From positions 1-14,439 of the forward strand of contig CANGYC010000028.1 in assembly GCA_947457975.1 (NCBI GenBank): a DNA stretch of 14,439 nt, in the 5' to 3' direction. The position numbers and the translations under genes were made by a program. The notes beneath the pieces were generated by a model. The model was not told where the DNA came from and did no database searches. It worked only from the letters and a program-made list of their open reading frames with translations. Positions 6,253 through 14,079 of this stretch are shown in pieces (position 1 is the first letter of the stretch; every line of letters begins with the position of its first letter). The stretch is from Comamonadaceae bacterium. GTDB taxonomy: Bacteria > Pseudomonadota > Gammaproteobacteria > Burkholderiales > Burkholderiaceae_C.

Positions 6253-7206
6253 ATGGGCCACATGGAAGCGCGTGCGAATCCTCCTCCGAACGATGCAGTG
6301 CATCACCATCTGGTGCCGGTGCAATCCTTTGCAGACGGCATCGTCGGGCCGCGCTTTGGAATCCGCTCGCAAAAAATGGCCGCCGGCGACCGGCGCCTGC
6401 ACCGGCACGATTACTTCGAAATCCTGTTTTTCGTCTCCAGTGGAGCGCAGCAGCGCATCTACTTGCGCGACTACCTGAGCCGGCGAGGCAGCATCTTCTT
6501 TGTCTCGCCCATGACGCCGCACCAGCCGCGTTTCGGCCCGGACGACGTGTGTTACGTCATCTACTTCGACCTGGGTTTCATGCACCGCGAACTGACGGGT
6601 CTGCCGTCGGTGTCGCGGGACACCACGTCGCGCGTACCGGAACTCATGCCCTTTCTGTACCAGCAGGACATCGACTTTGCCTTGTCCGAGGCACAGGTCG
6701 AGCTGCTGCAGCAATTGTGCGAACGCATGCTGCGCGAGCAGCAGGAGCCGCGCATGTGCTCGCAGGAAGTCATCCGCGCCAACCTGATCCTGCTGCTGTC
6801 AGAGGTCAGCCAAAGCTATGAGCCGGAGATCAGCGCGCTCCTGCGCCGGCGCCCCGTGGTGACCAGCGGAGAGCGGCATGTGCAGCGAGCGCTGGACTTC
6901 ATCGAGCGTCACCTTGCGGAAAAACTCACGCTGTCTCAGGCGGCCGAGGCGGCCGCGGTGTCGCCTAATTACCTGGCGACACTGCTGCGCCGGGAGACCG
7001 GACAGACCTTCGTGGATCTTGTCACGGCCCGGCGTATGAATCGTGCGTGTGAGCTGCTGTCCTACACCCGGCTTCGCATCTCCCAGGTGGGCGATGCCGT
7101 GGGGTTTTTCGATGTCGACTATTTCTGTCGCCGCTTCAAGCAGATCATGGGCAGCACGCCCATGGAATACCGGGCGGCACACCGCCTGGTGCAAGTCAAC
7201 GAATAA
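6253..7206 (+). CDS. AraC/XylS-family transcriptional regulator
   Basis: 317 residues from the ATG at 6253. Seen: an N-terminal cupin-like sensor domain with LHRHDYFEILFF (His50, His52, Glu56) and RRGSIFFVSPMTPHQPRF, and a C-terminal AraC double helix-turn-helix from about residue 213 to 310. The latter includes LTLSQAAEAAAVSPNYLATL and the second-helix region ISQVGDAVGFFDVDYFCRRF followed by GSTPMEYR. This is the layout of AraC-type activators that respond to small molecules. The frame is open back to a TTG at 6121, and ATG at 6262 is also possible; no start has a clear ribosome-binding site. It is divergent from tetR and 124 nt ahead of the transketolase operon on the same strand, so that operon is its most likely target (inference). 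Confidence 0.9.
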   Translation: MGHMEARANPPPNDAVHHHLVPVQSFADGIVGPRFGIRSQKMAAGDRRLHRHDYFEILFFVSSGAQQRIYLRDYLSRRGSIFFVSPMTPHQPRFGPDDVCYVIYFDLGFMHRELTGLPSVSRDTTSRVPELMPFLYQQDIDFALSEAQVELLQQLCERMLREQQEPRMCSQEVIRANLILLLSEVSQSYEPEISALLRRRPVVTSGERHVQRALDFIERHLAEKLTLSQAAEAAAVSPNYLATLLRRETGQTFVDLVTARRMNRACELLSYTRLRISQVGDAVGFFDVDYFCRRFKQIMGSTPMEYRAAHRLVQVNE

Positions 7207-7275
7207 GCCCATGCAGGTGCCACGGCGGCCCATGTCGGTGAATTCTCCAGCAGCTACATAACTGTTTCCAGTCGC

Positions 7276-7293
7276 GCCCGCGCAAGTGCGGGC
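7276..7293 (+). other. Small stem-loop between the araC-family gene and the transketolase operon
   Basis: GCCCGC (7276-7281) pairs with GCGGGC (7288-7293) around a six-base loop. No T-tract follows, so it is a weak terminator or leader element at best. The rest of 7207-7330 shows no gene and no convincing promoter. Confidence 0.25.
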
Positions 7294-7330
7294 CAAATGG
7301 CGGTTTGACCCGAACCCGAAAGGATGTCGC

Positions 7331-8140
7331 GTGCAAGCCGCTTCCCCTCCCGACTGGCGCCAACTGCGCCATCTGTCCCTGCGCATCCAGCTCAATGCCG
7401 TGCGCATGGTGTCCATTCAAGGCTTTGGCTACTTCGGCCAGGCGCTGTCTGCCGCCGAAATCTTTGCGGTGCTCTATGGCGCGGGCGTGCTGCGACCCGG
7501 CCACGACCGCTTCGTGCTCTCGCCCGGGCATTACGCGGTGGTGCTGTTTGCCGCGGCCGCCGAGCTGGGGCTGATTGATCGCGAGGAGATGGCGTCCTAT
7601 GGCCTGGACGGCGCGCTTCTGGAGGCCATCAGCACAGAAAGAACCCCCATGGTGGACCTGACCTGCGGCTCGCTGGGCCAAGGACTATCGGGCGGCATTG
7701 GTCTGGCGCTCGCCGCACGGCTGGCCGGTGACGGTCGCAACACCTACGCCTTCCTCAGTGACGGCGAGATGGAGGAGGGGCAGGTCTGGGAAGCGGCCAT
7801 GTTCGCATCCCACCATGGCCTGGACAATCTGACCGTGCTGATCGATGCCAACGACTCGCAGGTAGACGGCCCGGTCACCTTTGTGACCACCATTGAGCCG
7901 CTGGCCGACAAGTGGCGCGCCTTCGGCTGGGAGGTGTTCGACCTGGACGGACACGATCTGCAGGCGCTGCACCAGGCGATGACCGCACCCCGCCGAAACA
8001 GGCCGCGCGTGCTGATCTGCCGCACTCAAATCCTGGCGCGCATCAAGGCACTGCCCCCGAGCACTGACGCCCACTTCGTGAAACTGGACCCGGCGATGAC
8101 CGCCGCCATCGAAGCAGAACTGGAGGCCCAGCTTGCGTAA
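7331..8140 (+). CDS. Transketolase, N-terminal subunit (split transketolase)
   Basis: 269 residues, matching the N-terminal (thiamine diphosphate pyrophosphate-binding) half of transketolase. Seen: FVLSPGHYAVVL (His67; family usually SNGH), the GSLGQGL loop (residues 113-119), and the ThDP/magnesium motif SDGEMEEG with Asp144 and Asn174 in VLIDAND. These bind the diphosphate of ThDP through Mg2+. The start chosen is GTG at 7331, six bases after AAAGGA (7319-7324); an upstream GTG at 7286 is in frame but poorly placed. It overlaps the C-terminal subunit gene by 8 nt, as expected for a heteromeric enzyme. Such split forms transfer or cleave two-carbon ketol units. Their substrates in catabolic clusters are often not the pentose-phosphate sugars, so the real substrate is open. 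Confidence 0.92.
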   Translation: MQAASPPDWRQLRHLSLRIQLNAVRMVSIQGFGYFGQALSAAEIFAVLYGAGVLRPGHDRFVLSPGHYAVVLFAAAAELGLIDREEMASYGLDGALLEAISTERTPMVDLTCGSLGQGLSGGIGLALAARLAGDGRNTYAFLSDGEMEEGQVWEAAMFASHHGLDNLTVLIDANDSQVDGPVTFVTTIEPLADKWRAFGWEVFDLDGHDLQALHQAMTAPRRNRPRVLICRTQILARIKALPPSTDAHFVKLDPAMTAAIEAELEAQLA

Positions 8141-9134
8141 GCCCCCCTACGACATCGTCCTCAAGCCCTATGGCAAGGCCTTGCTGGATCTGGCGGCGCG
8201 CCGGCCCGAGGTGCTGTGCCTGGGCGCCGACCTGACACGACAGACCGAAACCGACCTGATTCGCGATCAGATGCCCGAGCGCTTCATCAACGTGGGCATG
8301 GCCGAGGCCAATATGATCGGCATCGCGGGAGGACTAGCTCGCGCCGGCCACACGGTCTTCGTGAACAGCTTCGGCGTGTTCTGCACACGGCGCTGCTATG
8401 ACCAGATTGCCATGGCGCTGGCCTATCCCAAACTCAACGTCAAAATCGCCGGCTTCATGCCCGGTGTCTCCAGCCCCGGCGGCCCCAGCCACCAGGCTAT
8501 TGACGACCTGGCACTGATGCGTGCGCTGCCGAACATGACTGTGTTCGACCTGTCCGATGCCACAGAGATCTCGCAGGCCGTCAACGTGGCCGCCGAGATC
8601 CAGGGTCCGGTGTACCTGCGGCTCAAAAGGGGCGAGATCCCGGTGATCTTCGGACAGGACCACGTCTTCGACGGCCGCCGTGCCCACGTGCTGGCGCGGG
8701 GCTCGGACCTGTGCCTGGTCGCCTCCGGAATGATGGTGCCGGCCACCCTGGCCGCCGCCGAGGTGCTAGAGCGTGAAGGCCTGAGCGTGGCTGTGGTCAA
8801 TTCGCCGGTGGTCAAGCCACTGGATGCACGCACCATCATCGAAGCGGCCCGCACCACACAGGTGGTGGTGACTGCCGAAAACCACTCGGTAATGGGCGGC
8901 CTGGGCAGCGCGGTGGCCGAAGCCATGGCTGAAGCCGGACTGGGCGCGCGTCTGGTGCGCATCGGTCTGCAGGATTGCTTTGCCGAGTCGGGAAGCCGGG
9001 AGTTCCTGTTCGAGAAATACGGCCTGAGTGTGCAGGCCATCATTGACGCGGCCTGGCACGCGCTGCGGCCAGGCACGCCCGTCCCGAAGGCGCCCCCTCA
9101 GGTGAGCGAACCTGGAACCTATGCCCCCGTCTGA
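8133..9134 (+). CDS. Transketolase, C-terminal subunit (split transketolase)
   Basis: 333 residues covering the pyrimidine-binding and C-terminal domains. Seen: INVGMAEANMIGIAGGLA with Glu58, the residue that activates the ThDP aminopyrimidine; family members usually have AEQN, here AEAN. Also seen are the FVNSFGVFCTRRCYDQI helix, VSSPGGPSHQAIDDLALMR with the expected His, LPNMTVFDLSD, and the C-terminal ENHSVMGGLGSAVAE. The start is TTG at 8133, six bases after GGAGG (8122-8126), inside the last codons of the N-terminal subunit, so translation is coupled. It forms the active enzyme with the upstream product. A DXS-like single polypeptide is excluded by the split and the length. Confidence 0.92.
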   Translation: MRKPPYDIVLKPYGKALLDLAARRPEVLCLGADLTRQTETDLIRDQMPERFINVGMAEANMIGIAGGLARAGHTVFVNSFGVFCTRRCYDQIAMALAYPKLNVKIAGFMPGVSSPGGPSHQAIDDLALMRALPNMTVFDLSDATEISQAVNVAAEIQGPVYLRLKRGEIPVIFGQDHVFDGRRAHVLARGSDLCLVASGMMVPATLAAAEVLEREGLSVAVVNSPVVKPLDARTIIEAARTTQVVVTAENHSVMGGLGSAVAEAMAEAGLGARLVRIGLQDCFAESGSREFLFEKYGLSVQAIIDAAWHALRPGTPVPKAPPQVSEPGTYAPV

Positions 9135-9169
9135 CTGCCTGCAAACTCATCACAAAAGGAGCAAAACCC

Positions 9170-10033
9170 ATGTCCCTGCAGAAGTTCCCACCCATGCCCA
9201 CGTTCGAAGAAACCAAGGAACGTTTCAAGGATTTCTTCAAGCTCTCGCGCCGCCCTGATGGCGTGGTGCTGGCCGAAGCACACACCCTGGGCGGGCCCAT
9301 CCAGCTGAGCGTGGAAAACCACCGCGCCCTGGGCCTGATGCTCAAGGCCATTGGCGGCGATCCTGACAACGAGATCCTGATCCTGACTGGCTCCGGCCAG
9401 GAGTTCATGATGGACGCCGACCCCAACGGCTTCAAGCTCGAGGAAGAGGACATGCCCTACTGGGCCTATGAATACGCCTACAAGGACGGGCGCATCAACG
9501 TCAGCGCGCTGGTCAATGACCTGGAAATTCCCACCATCGGTGTGCTCAACGGCCCGGGCTTTCACACCGAGATCTGCCTGATGTGTGACATCAGCATTTG
9601 CGCCGACGACGCCACCATCTACGACCTGCACTACGACATCGGCTCGGTCCCAGGTGACGGTATCCACACCTGCTTTCAGACCTTGCTGGGCGTCAAGCGG
9701 GCGGCATACGCGCTGCTCACCGGTGAGGCCATCACGCCGCAAAAGGCGCTGGAGTGGGGCATGGTCAACGAGGTGCTGCCACGCGATCAGCTGATCAACC
9801 GCGCCTTCAAGATCGCAGACCACATCATGACTCAACCGCGCACCACGCGCCGGCTGACCACGCAGATCGTGCGCCGGCCCTGGCGCCAAGCGGTCACCGA
9901 CAGCCTGGACGGCGGTTTTGGCATCCAGATGTTTGGCCATCTGGCCAAGCTCAAGGGCGTGCACGGCAAACAGCACATCGCTGATGTGGTGGATTACGTG
10001 CGCAAAGGCAAACGCAACAACTTCGATAAGTGA
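9170..10033 (+). CDS. Crotonase-fold hydrolase resembling 6-oxocamphor hydrolase (beta-diketone C-C hydrolase)
   Basis: 287 residues. Seen: a crotonase core with ILILTGSGQEFMMDAD, NGPGFHTEICLMCDI, SVPGDGIH, and LLTGEAITPQKALEWGMVNEV. From memory of 6-oxocamphor hydrolase, several catalytic-site residues line up: His38 (HTLG) with its His45, His132 with His122, and His154 plus Asp163 with the His145/Asp154 pair, the last with the same 9-residue spacing. The glutamate at 244 of that enzyme does not appear conserved. Those enzymes cleave cyclic 1,3-diketones by a retro-Claisen reaction without coenzyme A, and the usual enoyl-CoA hydratase catalytic glutamates are not evident here. AAGGAG at 9156-9161 is 8 nt before the ATG. 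It lies 35 nt after the transketolase and overlaps the next gene by 4 nt. It could still be a CoA enzyme; automated annotation would probably say enoyl-CoA hydratase. Confidence 0.82.
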   Translation: MSLQKFPPMPTFEETKERFKDFFKLSRRPDGVVLAEAHTLGGPIQLSVENHRALGLMLKAIGGDPDNEILILTGSGQEFMMDADPNGFKLEEEDMPYWAYEYAYKDGRINVSALVNDLEIPTIGVLNGPGFHTEICLMCDISICADDATIYDLHYDIGSVPGDGIHTCFQTLLGVKRAAYALLTGEAITPQKALEWGMVNEVLPRDQLINRAFKIADHIMTQPRTTRRLTTQIVRRPWRQAVTDSLDGGFGIQMFGHLAKLKGVHGKQHIADVVDYVRKGKRNNFDK

Positions 10034-10986
10034 GTGCAGAAATGGGCCAGAACGTGACCGTGAAAGAGTTGGGCCACATCGGCTGGCTCGGGATAGGCAA
10101 CATGGGGTTGGCCATGGCGCGCCGCCTGGCCGATGCCGGTGCGCACCTGAGCGTCTACAACCGTTCGCCTGAAAAAGCCGAACCCCTGCGCGCCCACGGC
10201 GCGCAGGTGGCGCGCTCGCTGCAGGACCTGGCCGGCTGCGACATCATCGTCACCATGCTGGCCACAGGCGATGTGGTCGAGGACCTGTTGCTGGGTAACG
10301 CGGGCCTGCTGAGCCAGTCTGGGGGGAAGAAGCCGAAGGTCGTGATCGACTGCTCCAGCATCTCGGTGGAGACCTCCTCGTCCATCCGCGCGCGCCTGGC
10401 TACCATGGGTGTGGCTTTCATTGCCGCACCCGTGAGCGGGAACCCCGAGGTGGTGGCCATGGGCAATTCCACCTTTGTCTGCTCTGGACCACCAGAGATG
10501 GTGGAGCGCCTCAAGCCCCTGTTCATGAGCGTAGGCAAGGCCGCCAGCTACGTGGGCGAAGGCGAGTTGGCGCGCGTGGCCAAAATCTGCCACAACGTCT
10601 GGCTCGGCGGCGTCAGCCAGACGCTGGCCGAGGTCTTGGTCCTGGGGCAAAAGGCCGGCCTGACGCGCGAGGCATTTCTCAATTTTCTGAACCAAAGCGC
10701 GATGGGCTCAGCCTTCACCAAGGGACGTACGCCCTCCTGGGTGGCCCTGGATGGTGCAGCCGGTTTTTCACCCTGGCTGATGCGCAAGGACATGGACCTG
10801 GGCTTGGACCTGGCCAAGTCGCTGGAGATGCCCATGCCCCTGTCCAACACCGCCAGGGATTTTCTGCAGGCACTGATCAATTCCGGCGACGCCGAGGCAG
10901 ACTTCACGCAAGGACTGATGCAGTTGCAGGCGCGTGCTTCTGGCCTGCAAATGACACCGGAAAAAAGCGCAGGCGATCGCCACTGA
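10030..10986 (+). CDS. 3-Hydroxyisobutyrate-dehydrogenase-like NAD(P)-dependent oxidoreductase
   Basis: 318 residues from GTG at 10030, near the family norm of 290-310. Seen: N-terminal Rossmann motif GWLGIGNMGLAMARRL (Gly21, Gly23, Gly26) with YNRS after the second strand, whose Asn44-Arg45 would favour NADP; the substrate motif APVSGN at 133-138 (family SGG); and the catalytic helix with Lys185 and Asn189 in AKICHN. A late MRKDMDLGLDLA stretch is also typical. Enzymes of this family oxidise beta-hydroxyacids or reduce the corresponding semialdehydes. The GTG overlaps the crotonase stop (GTGA), consistent with coupling; an ATG at 10042 is an alternative start four codons in. It is the last gene of the plus-strand operon, and its substrate is likely a product of the C-C cleavage steps (inference). 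Confidence 0.9.
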   Translation: MSAEMGQNVTVKELGHIGWLGIGNMGLAMARRLADAGAHLSVYNRSPEKAEPLRAHGAQVARSLQDLAGCDIIVTMLATGDVVEDLLLGNAGLLSQSGGKKPKVVIDCSSISVETSSSIRARLATMGVAFIAAPVSGNPEVVAMGNSTFVCSGPPEMVERLKPLFMSVGKAASYVGEGELARVAKICHNVWLGGVSQTLAEVLVLGQKAGLTREAFLNFLNQSAMGSAFTKGRTPSWVALDGAAGFSPWLMRKDMDLGLDLAKSLEMPMPLSNTARDFLQALINSGDAEADFTQGLMQLQARASGLQMTPEKSAGDRH

Positions 10987-11015
10987 CGCTCAGCCTTCCC
11001 CTCTATCAGAAGAAA

Positions 11016-11046
11016 GTGGGCCGCCCGAGATGCTCGGGCGGCCCAC
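11016..11046 (-). terminator. Strong intrinsic terminator between convergent genes
   Basis: GTGGGCCGCCCGAG (11016-11029) and CTCGGGCGGCCCAC (11033-11046) form a perfect 14-bp stem with an ATG loop. On the minus strand the stem is followed by TTTCTTCT, so it terminates the binding-protein operon. On the plus strand there is no T-run, but the hairpin may still slow or end transcripts from the dehydrogenase side. Confidence 0.85.
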
Positions 11047-11070
11047 ACACGCCGAGTGCAAGACGGCCGC

Positions 11071-12045
11071 TCAATCCTGCGGCTTGATCCCCGCCGCCTT
11101 GACGATCTGCTCAGAGACCTTGAACTCCTGGGCTAGGAAGCTGCGGAATGCATCCACACTCATGGGCATGGGATCGGCACCGAGCTTTGCAAAGCGGTCC
11201 CTGACCTCTGGCGAGGCCAGTGCCGCCTGCACCTCCTGGTTTATCCGCGCGATGATGGGTGCGGGGGTCTTGGCCGGTGCAAAGAGCCCGATCCAGAGCG
11301 TGTAGGCCGAGTTCGGCACACCGGCTTCCTCGGTGGTAGGCAGATCCGGCAGCAGCGAGGAGCGCTCCTTGGAGCCGACCGCCAGGGCCTTGAGCTTGCG
11401 GTCCTTGACGGCGCCCATCACGGAAACGCCCGGTGCAAAAAACCAGTCGACTCGCCCGGCCATGGTCTCGGTCACGGCCTCGGGCGTGCCTTTGAAGGCG
11501 ATGTGCTCCGCGCTCAGACCCGAGGCAATGCGGAACTTCTCGGAATTCATGTGCGTTCCGCTGCCCACACCGGCCGAGGCGTAATTGAGCTTGCCGGGTC
11601 TGGACCTGGCGGCAGCGAGCAATTCCTGCACTGAATTGACAGGTGACTGCGGACTGACGACCAGAATATTGGGCAGGCTGCCCAGGGTAGCGATGCCGAC
11701 AAAATCGGTCGCACTGTCGTAGGGCAGATTGCGATAGAGATGCGGGTTGACGGTGTGCGCATTCGAATTGGCCAGCAAGGTATAGCCGTCGGGCTCGGCC
11801 TTGGCCACATGGGCTGCACCGATCGTGGTGCCCGCCCCAGCGCGGTTTTCAATCACCACCGGCTGGCCCAGCCGTGCCTGCATGCGTTCGGCCACGGCGC
11901 GTACCAGCACGTCGGTGGCACTGCCAGGGCTGATGGGTACGACGATCTTGATAGGTCGGTTTGGATAGGCCGCCTGACCTTGCGCGGACACGCCGGCAAC
12001 GCCACCGGCAAGTACAAGACAAACCAGAAGTCGGGACATCTTCAT
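11071..12045 (-). CDS. Bug/TctC-family periplasmic solute-binding protein
   Basis: 324 residues, the usual length for Bug proteins. Seen: a Sec signal peptide (MKMSRLLVCLVLAGG, probable cleavage after VSA at residue 21), then YPNRPIKIVVPISPGSATD (family YPxRPIxxVVPxxPGGxxD), VIENRAGAGTTIGA, and AEPDGYTLL. The common PGG reads PGS. These proteins bind small organic acids in the periplasm, either for a TctAB permease or as sensors. No TctA/TctB gene is present in the window, so it is an orphan here. Start chosen at ATG 12045 with AAGGAG at 12060-12055; an upstream in-frame start at 12105 would lie inside the amidohydrolase gene and spoil the signal peptide. It follows the amidohydrolase by 19 nt and presumably handles that enzyme's substrate or product. 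Confidence 0.93.
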   Translation of the reverse strand: MKMSRLLVCLVLAGGVAGVSAQGQAAYPNRPIKIVVPISPGSATDVLVRAVAERMQARLGQPVVIENRAGAGTTIGAAHVAKAEPDGYTLLANSNAHTVNPHLYRNLPYDSATDFVGIATLGSLPNILVVSPQSPVNSVQELLAAARSRPGKLNYASAGVGSGTHMNSEKFRIASGLSAEHIAFKGTPEAVTETMAGRVDWFFAPGVSVMGAVKDRKLKALAVGSKERSSLLPDLPTTEEAGVPNSAYTLWIGLFAPAKTPAPIIARINQEVQAALASPEVRDRFAKLGADPMPMSVDAFRSFLAQEFKVSEQIVKAAGIKPQD

Positions 12046-12064
12046 GATGGTGCTCTCCTTGGGC

Positions 12065-14032
12065 TTACACAGTGCACGGGCAGGCGGTGCGCCAGTTGCC
12101 CGCATCGGAAATGATCAGGGGGTGCGGGTGGCTGGCCAGGGGCGTCTGCGGCGGCAGGCCCGCGCTCTTGGCATAGCGGCCATATTCCTTGAAAGGCAGC
12201 CAGTCCTGATTGATCCTGGGAGCCGGCAAAGCCAGCTTCTCATAAGCGCCTGCCCCATAGGCCACCCGACCACCGACCATGGTCATGACCGATTCGAGGT
12301 TGCGGATCTCGTCGACCGGCACGGTGAAGTAGTCGTCGGAGAGAAACAGCAGGTCGGCCAGCTTGCCCACTTCGAGGGTGCCCTTGAGATTCTCTTCGCG
12401 CGACATCCAGGCGCCGCGCTCGCTGTACATGCGCAGGGCGGTGGTACGGTCCAGCAGGTTGCGATCTCCTTGCAGCTTGGCGCCACCAAGGGTCTTGCCG
12501 GTGACCAGCCAGTGCACGCCCACCCAGGGGTTGTAGCTGGTGGCACGGTTGCCGTCGGTGCCAGCGGCGATCGGCAGACCCATTTCCATCATGCGCCGGA
12601 TGGGGGGCGCATCGGCCGCAACCTGTGCGCCGTAACGCTGCAGGAAGGCTTCGCCGTCGAGCGACATCCGGTTCTGGATATTGACGCTGCCACCGAGCTT
12701 GGCGATGCGCTCCAGCGTTTGAGGCGAGAGGGTCTCGCAGTGGTCGAAACCCCAGCGCAGCTTGTCGATGGGCACTTCCCGATGCACCTTCTCGAGGACA
12801 TCCAGGGCGCGTGCTGCAGTGTTATCGAAACTGGCATGCATGCGAAACGGCCAATTCATGCCAGCCAGGTACTTACCAACAGCGGTCAGCTGGGTCTCGA
12901 GCACCGCCGGAACGATGGGCTGGGAGTCCTTCGCGAAGTTCGAGACATCGCCAAGCGCCCAGACGATGTACTCTCCCGCACCAATCATGCGGTAGTAGTC
13001 ATCGCCCTGCCCAATGCTGACCATCTTGGACCAGGTCTGGTAGTTCTCCAGCTCCTTGCCGCCGGACTGCGCAAAGAGCTGGTAGCCAATGCGCAGCGTC
13101 AGCTGCTTGTTCTTGGCGAGCTCAGCCACAGCGGCATAGTTCTCCGGGTAGTTCTGCCCGCCGCCGCCCGCGTCAAGCACACTGGTCAGACCCAGGCGGT
13201 TGTTCTCGCGCATGAAGTGCAAGGTCGACAGGGTCTGGTCCTCGGCAGGAAGGCGGGGCACACGCAGCCAGGTGGCCACCAGGCCGGGAAGAATGCCCAC
13301 CAGCAAGCCCGTCGGATCACCGCGGGTGTCACGGTCAATCACGCAGCCGAAAGGATTGGGGGTCGTGCGATTCCAGCCCAGAACCCGCATGGCGGCCTTG
13401 TTCAACCACAGGCGGTCGTACATGTGCATGATCATGGTGGGCACATCGCCGGTGGCGGCGTTGATCTCGTCGAGCGTGGGGAAGCGTCGCTCGGCAAATT
13501 GCGCCCATGTCCACCCGCCAATGACCTGGATCCAGTGCGGCGAGGGTGTCCGCGCGGCCTGCAGTCGCAGCATGCGCAAGCCGTCCGCCAAAGAAGGCAC
13601 GCCGTCCCAGCGCACCTCGTTGGTGTATGTCAGGCCGCCACGGATGAAATGGGTGTGGGCGTCGATGAGGCCAGGGATGACCCGCCGCTTTGCCGCATCA
13701 ATCACCCGCGTATCGGGACCCCGAAAACGCATGATCTCTGCATCCGTGCCGAGTGCGACGATCTTTTCTCCACGCACGGCCAGCGCGCTGACCTCTGGCT
13801 GCTTGGGATTGAGCGTAGTGATGCGGCCACCGATGATGAGGGTGTCCGCAGGCTCCACCGCAGGTCCGGCCGAGGCACAACCGACCAGGGCGACGCTGGG
13901 GGCGCCAACGGCCAGTCCGAGGCCTGCAAGGTCCTTGAGGAATCCACGCCGGCCAAAGTAAGCCTGGGCAGATTCGACGGGGGTCGAGCAATTGGGATCG
14001 ATGCAATCAGCGATACCGCACACATCCAGCAT
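12065..14032 (-). CDS. Tat-exported YtcJ-like amidohydrolase, putative lipoprotein
   Basis: 655 residues. Seen: a twin-arginine signal at 27-33 (GRRGFLK) followed by a hydrophobic stretch and LVGC at 49-52, which fits a lipobox, so the mature protein may be anchored by Cys52. The catalytic body belongs to the amidohydrolase_3/YtcJ group: a beta-rich start (TLIIGGRITTL), the metal-binding DAHTHF (His126, His128), later candidate ligands His399 (RMHAS) and His431 (FDHCE), and GTDGN with Asp493. The family hydrolyses amide or related bonds with one or two metal ions. The 655-residue length is above the common 530-600, partly because of the export signal. AAGGAG at 14044-14039, 6 nt before the ATG, fixes the start, which leaves an unusual leader with Cys5, Cys10 and Cys15 ahead of the Tat motif. 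It heads a two-gene operon with the Bug protein. Substrate unknown. Confidence 0.93.
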   Translation of the reverse strand: MLDVCGIADCIDPNCSTPVESAQAYFGRRGFLKDLAGLGLAVGAPSVALVGCASAGPAVEPADTLIIGGRITTLNPKQPEVSALAVRGEKIVALGTDAEIMRFRGPDTRVIDAAKRRVIPGLIDAHTHFIRGGLTYTNEVRWDGVPSLADGLRMLRLQAARTPSPHWIQVIGGWTWAQFAERRFPTLDEINAATGDVPTMIMHMYDRLWLNKAAMRVLGWNRTTPNPFGCVIDRDTRGDPTGLLVGILPGLVATWLRVPRLPAEDQTLSTLHFMRENNRLGLTSVLDAGGGGQNYPENYAAVAELAKNKQLTLRIGYQLFAQSGGKELENYQTWSKMVSIGQGDDYYRMIGAGEYIVWALGDVSNFAKDSQPIVPAVLETQLTAVGKYLAGMNWPFRMHASFDNTAARALDVLEKVHREVPIDKLRWGFDHCETLSPQTLERIAKLGGSVNIQNRMSLDGEAFLQRYGAQVAADAPPIRRMMEMGLPIAAGTDGNRATSYNPWVGVHWLVTGKTLGGAKLQGDRNLLDRTTALRMYSERGAWMSREENLKGTLEVGKLADLLFLSDDYFTVPVDEIRNLESVMTMVGGRVAYGAGAYEKLALPAPRINQDWLPFKEYGRYAKSAGLPPQTPLASHPHPLIISDAGNWRTACPCTV

Positions 14033-14079
14033 GACAGTCTCCTTGGAGCGTTGGGAAGCGTCGTCAAACGACTTGTCTG

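Noticed and set aside
7286..7330. Earlier GTG start for the transketolase N-terminal subunit
   Set aside because: It falls in the loop and right arm of the small stem-loop and has no ribosome-binding site. The GTG at 7331 is preceded by AAAGGA at a good distance and gives the normal subunit length.
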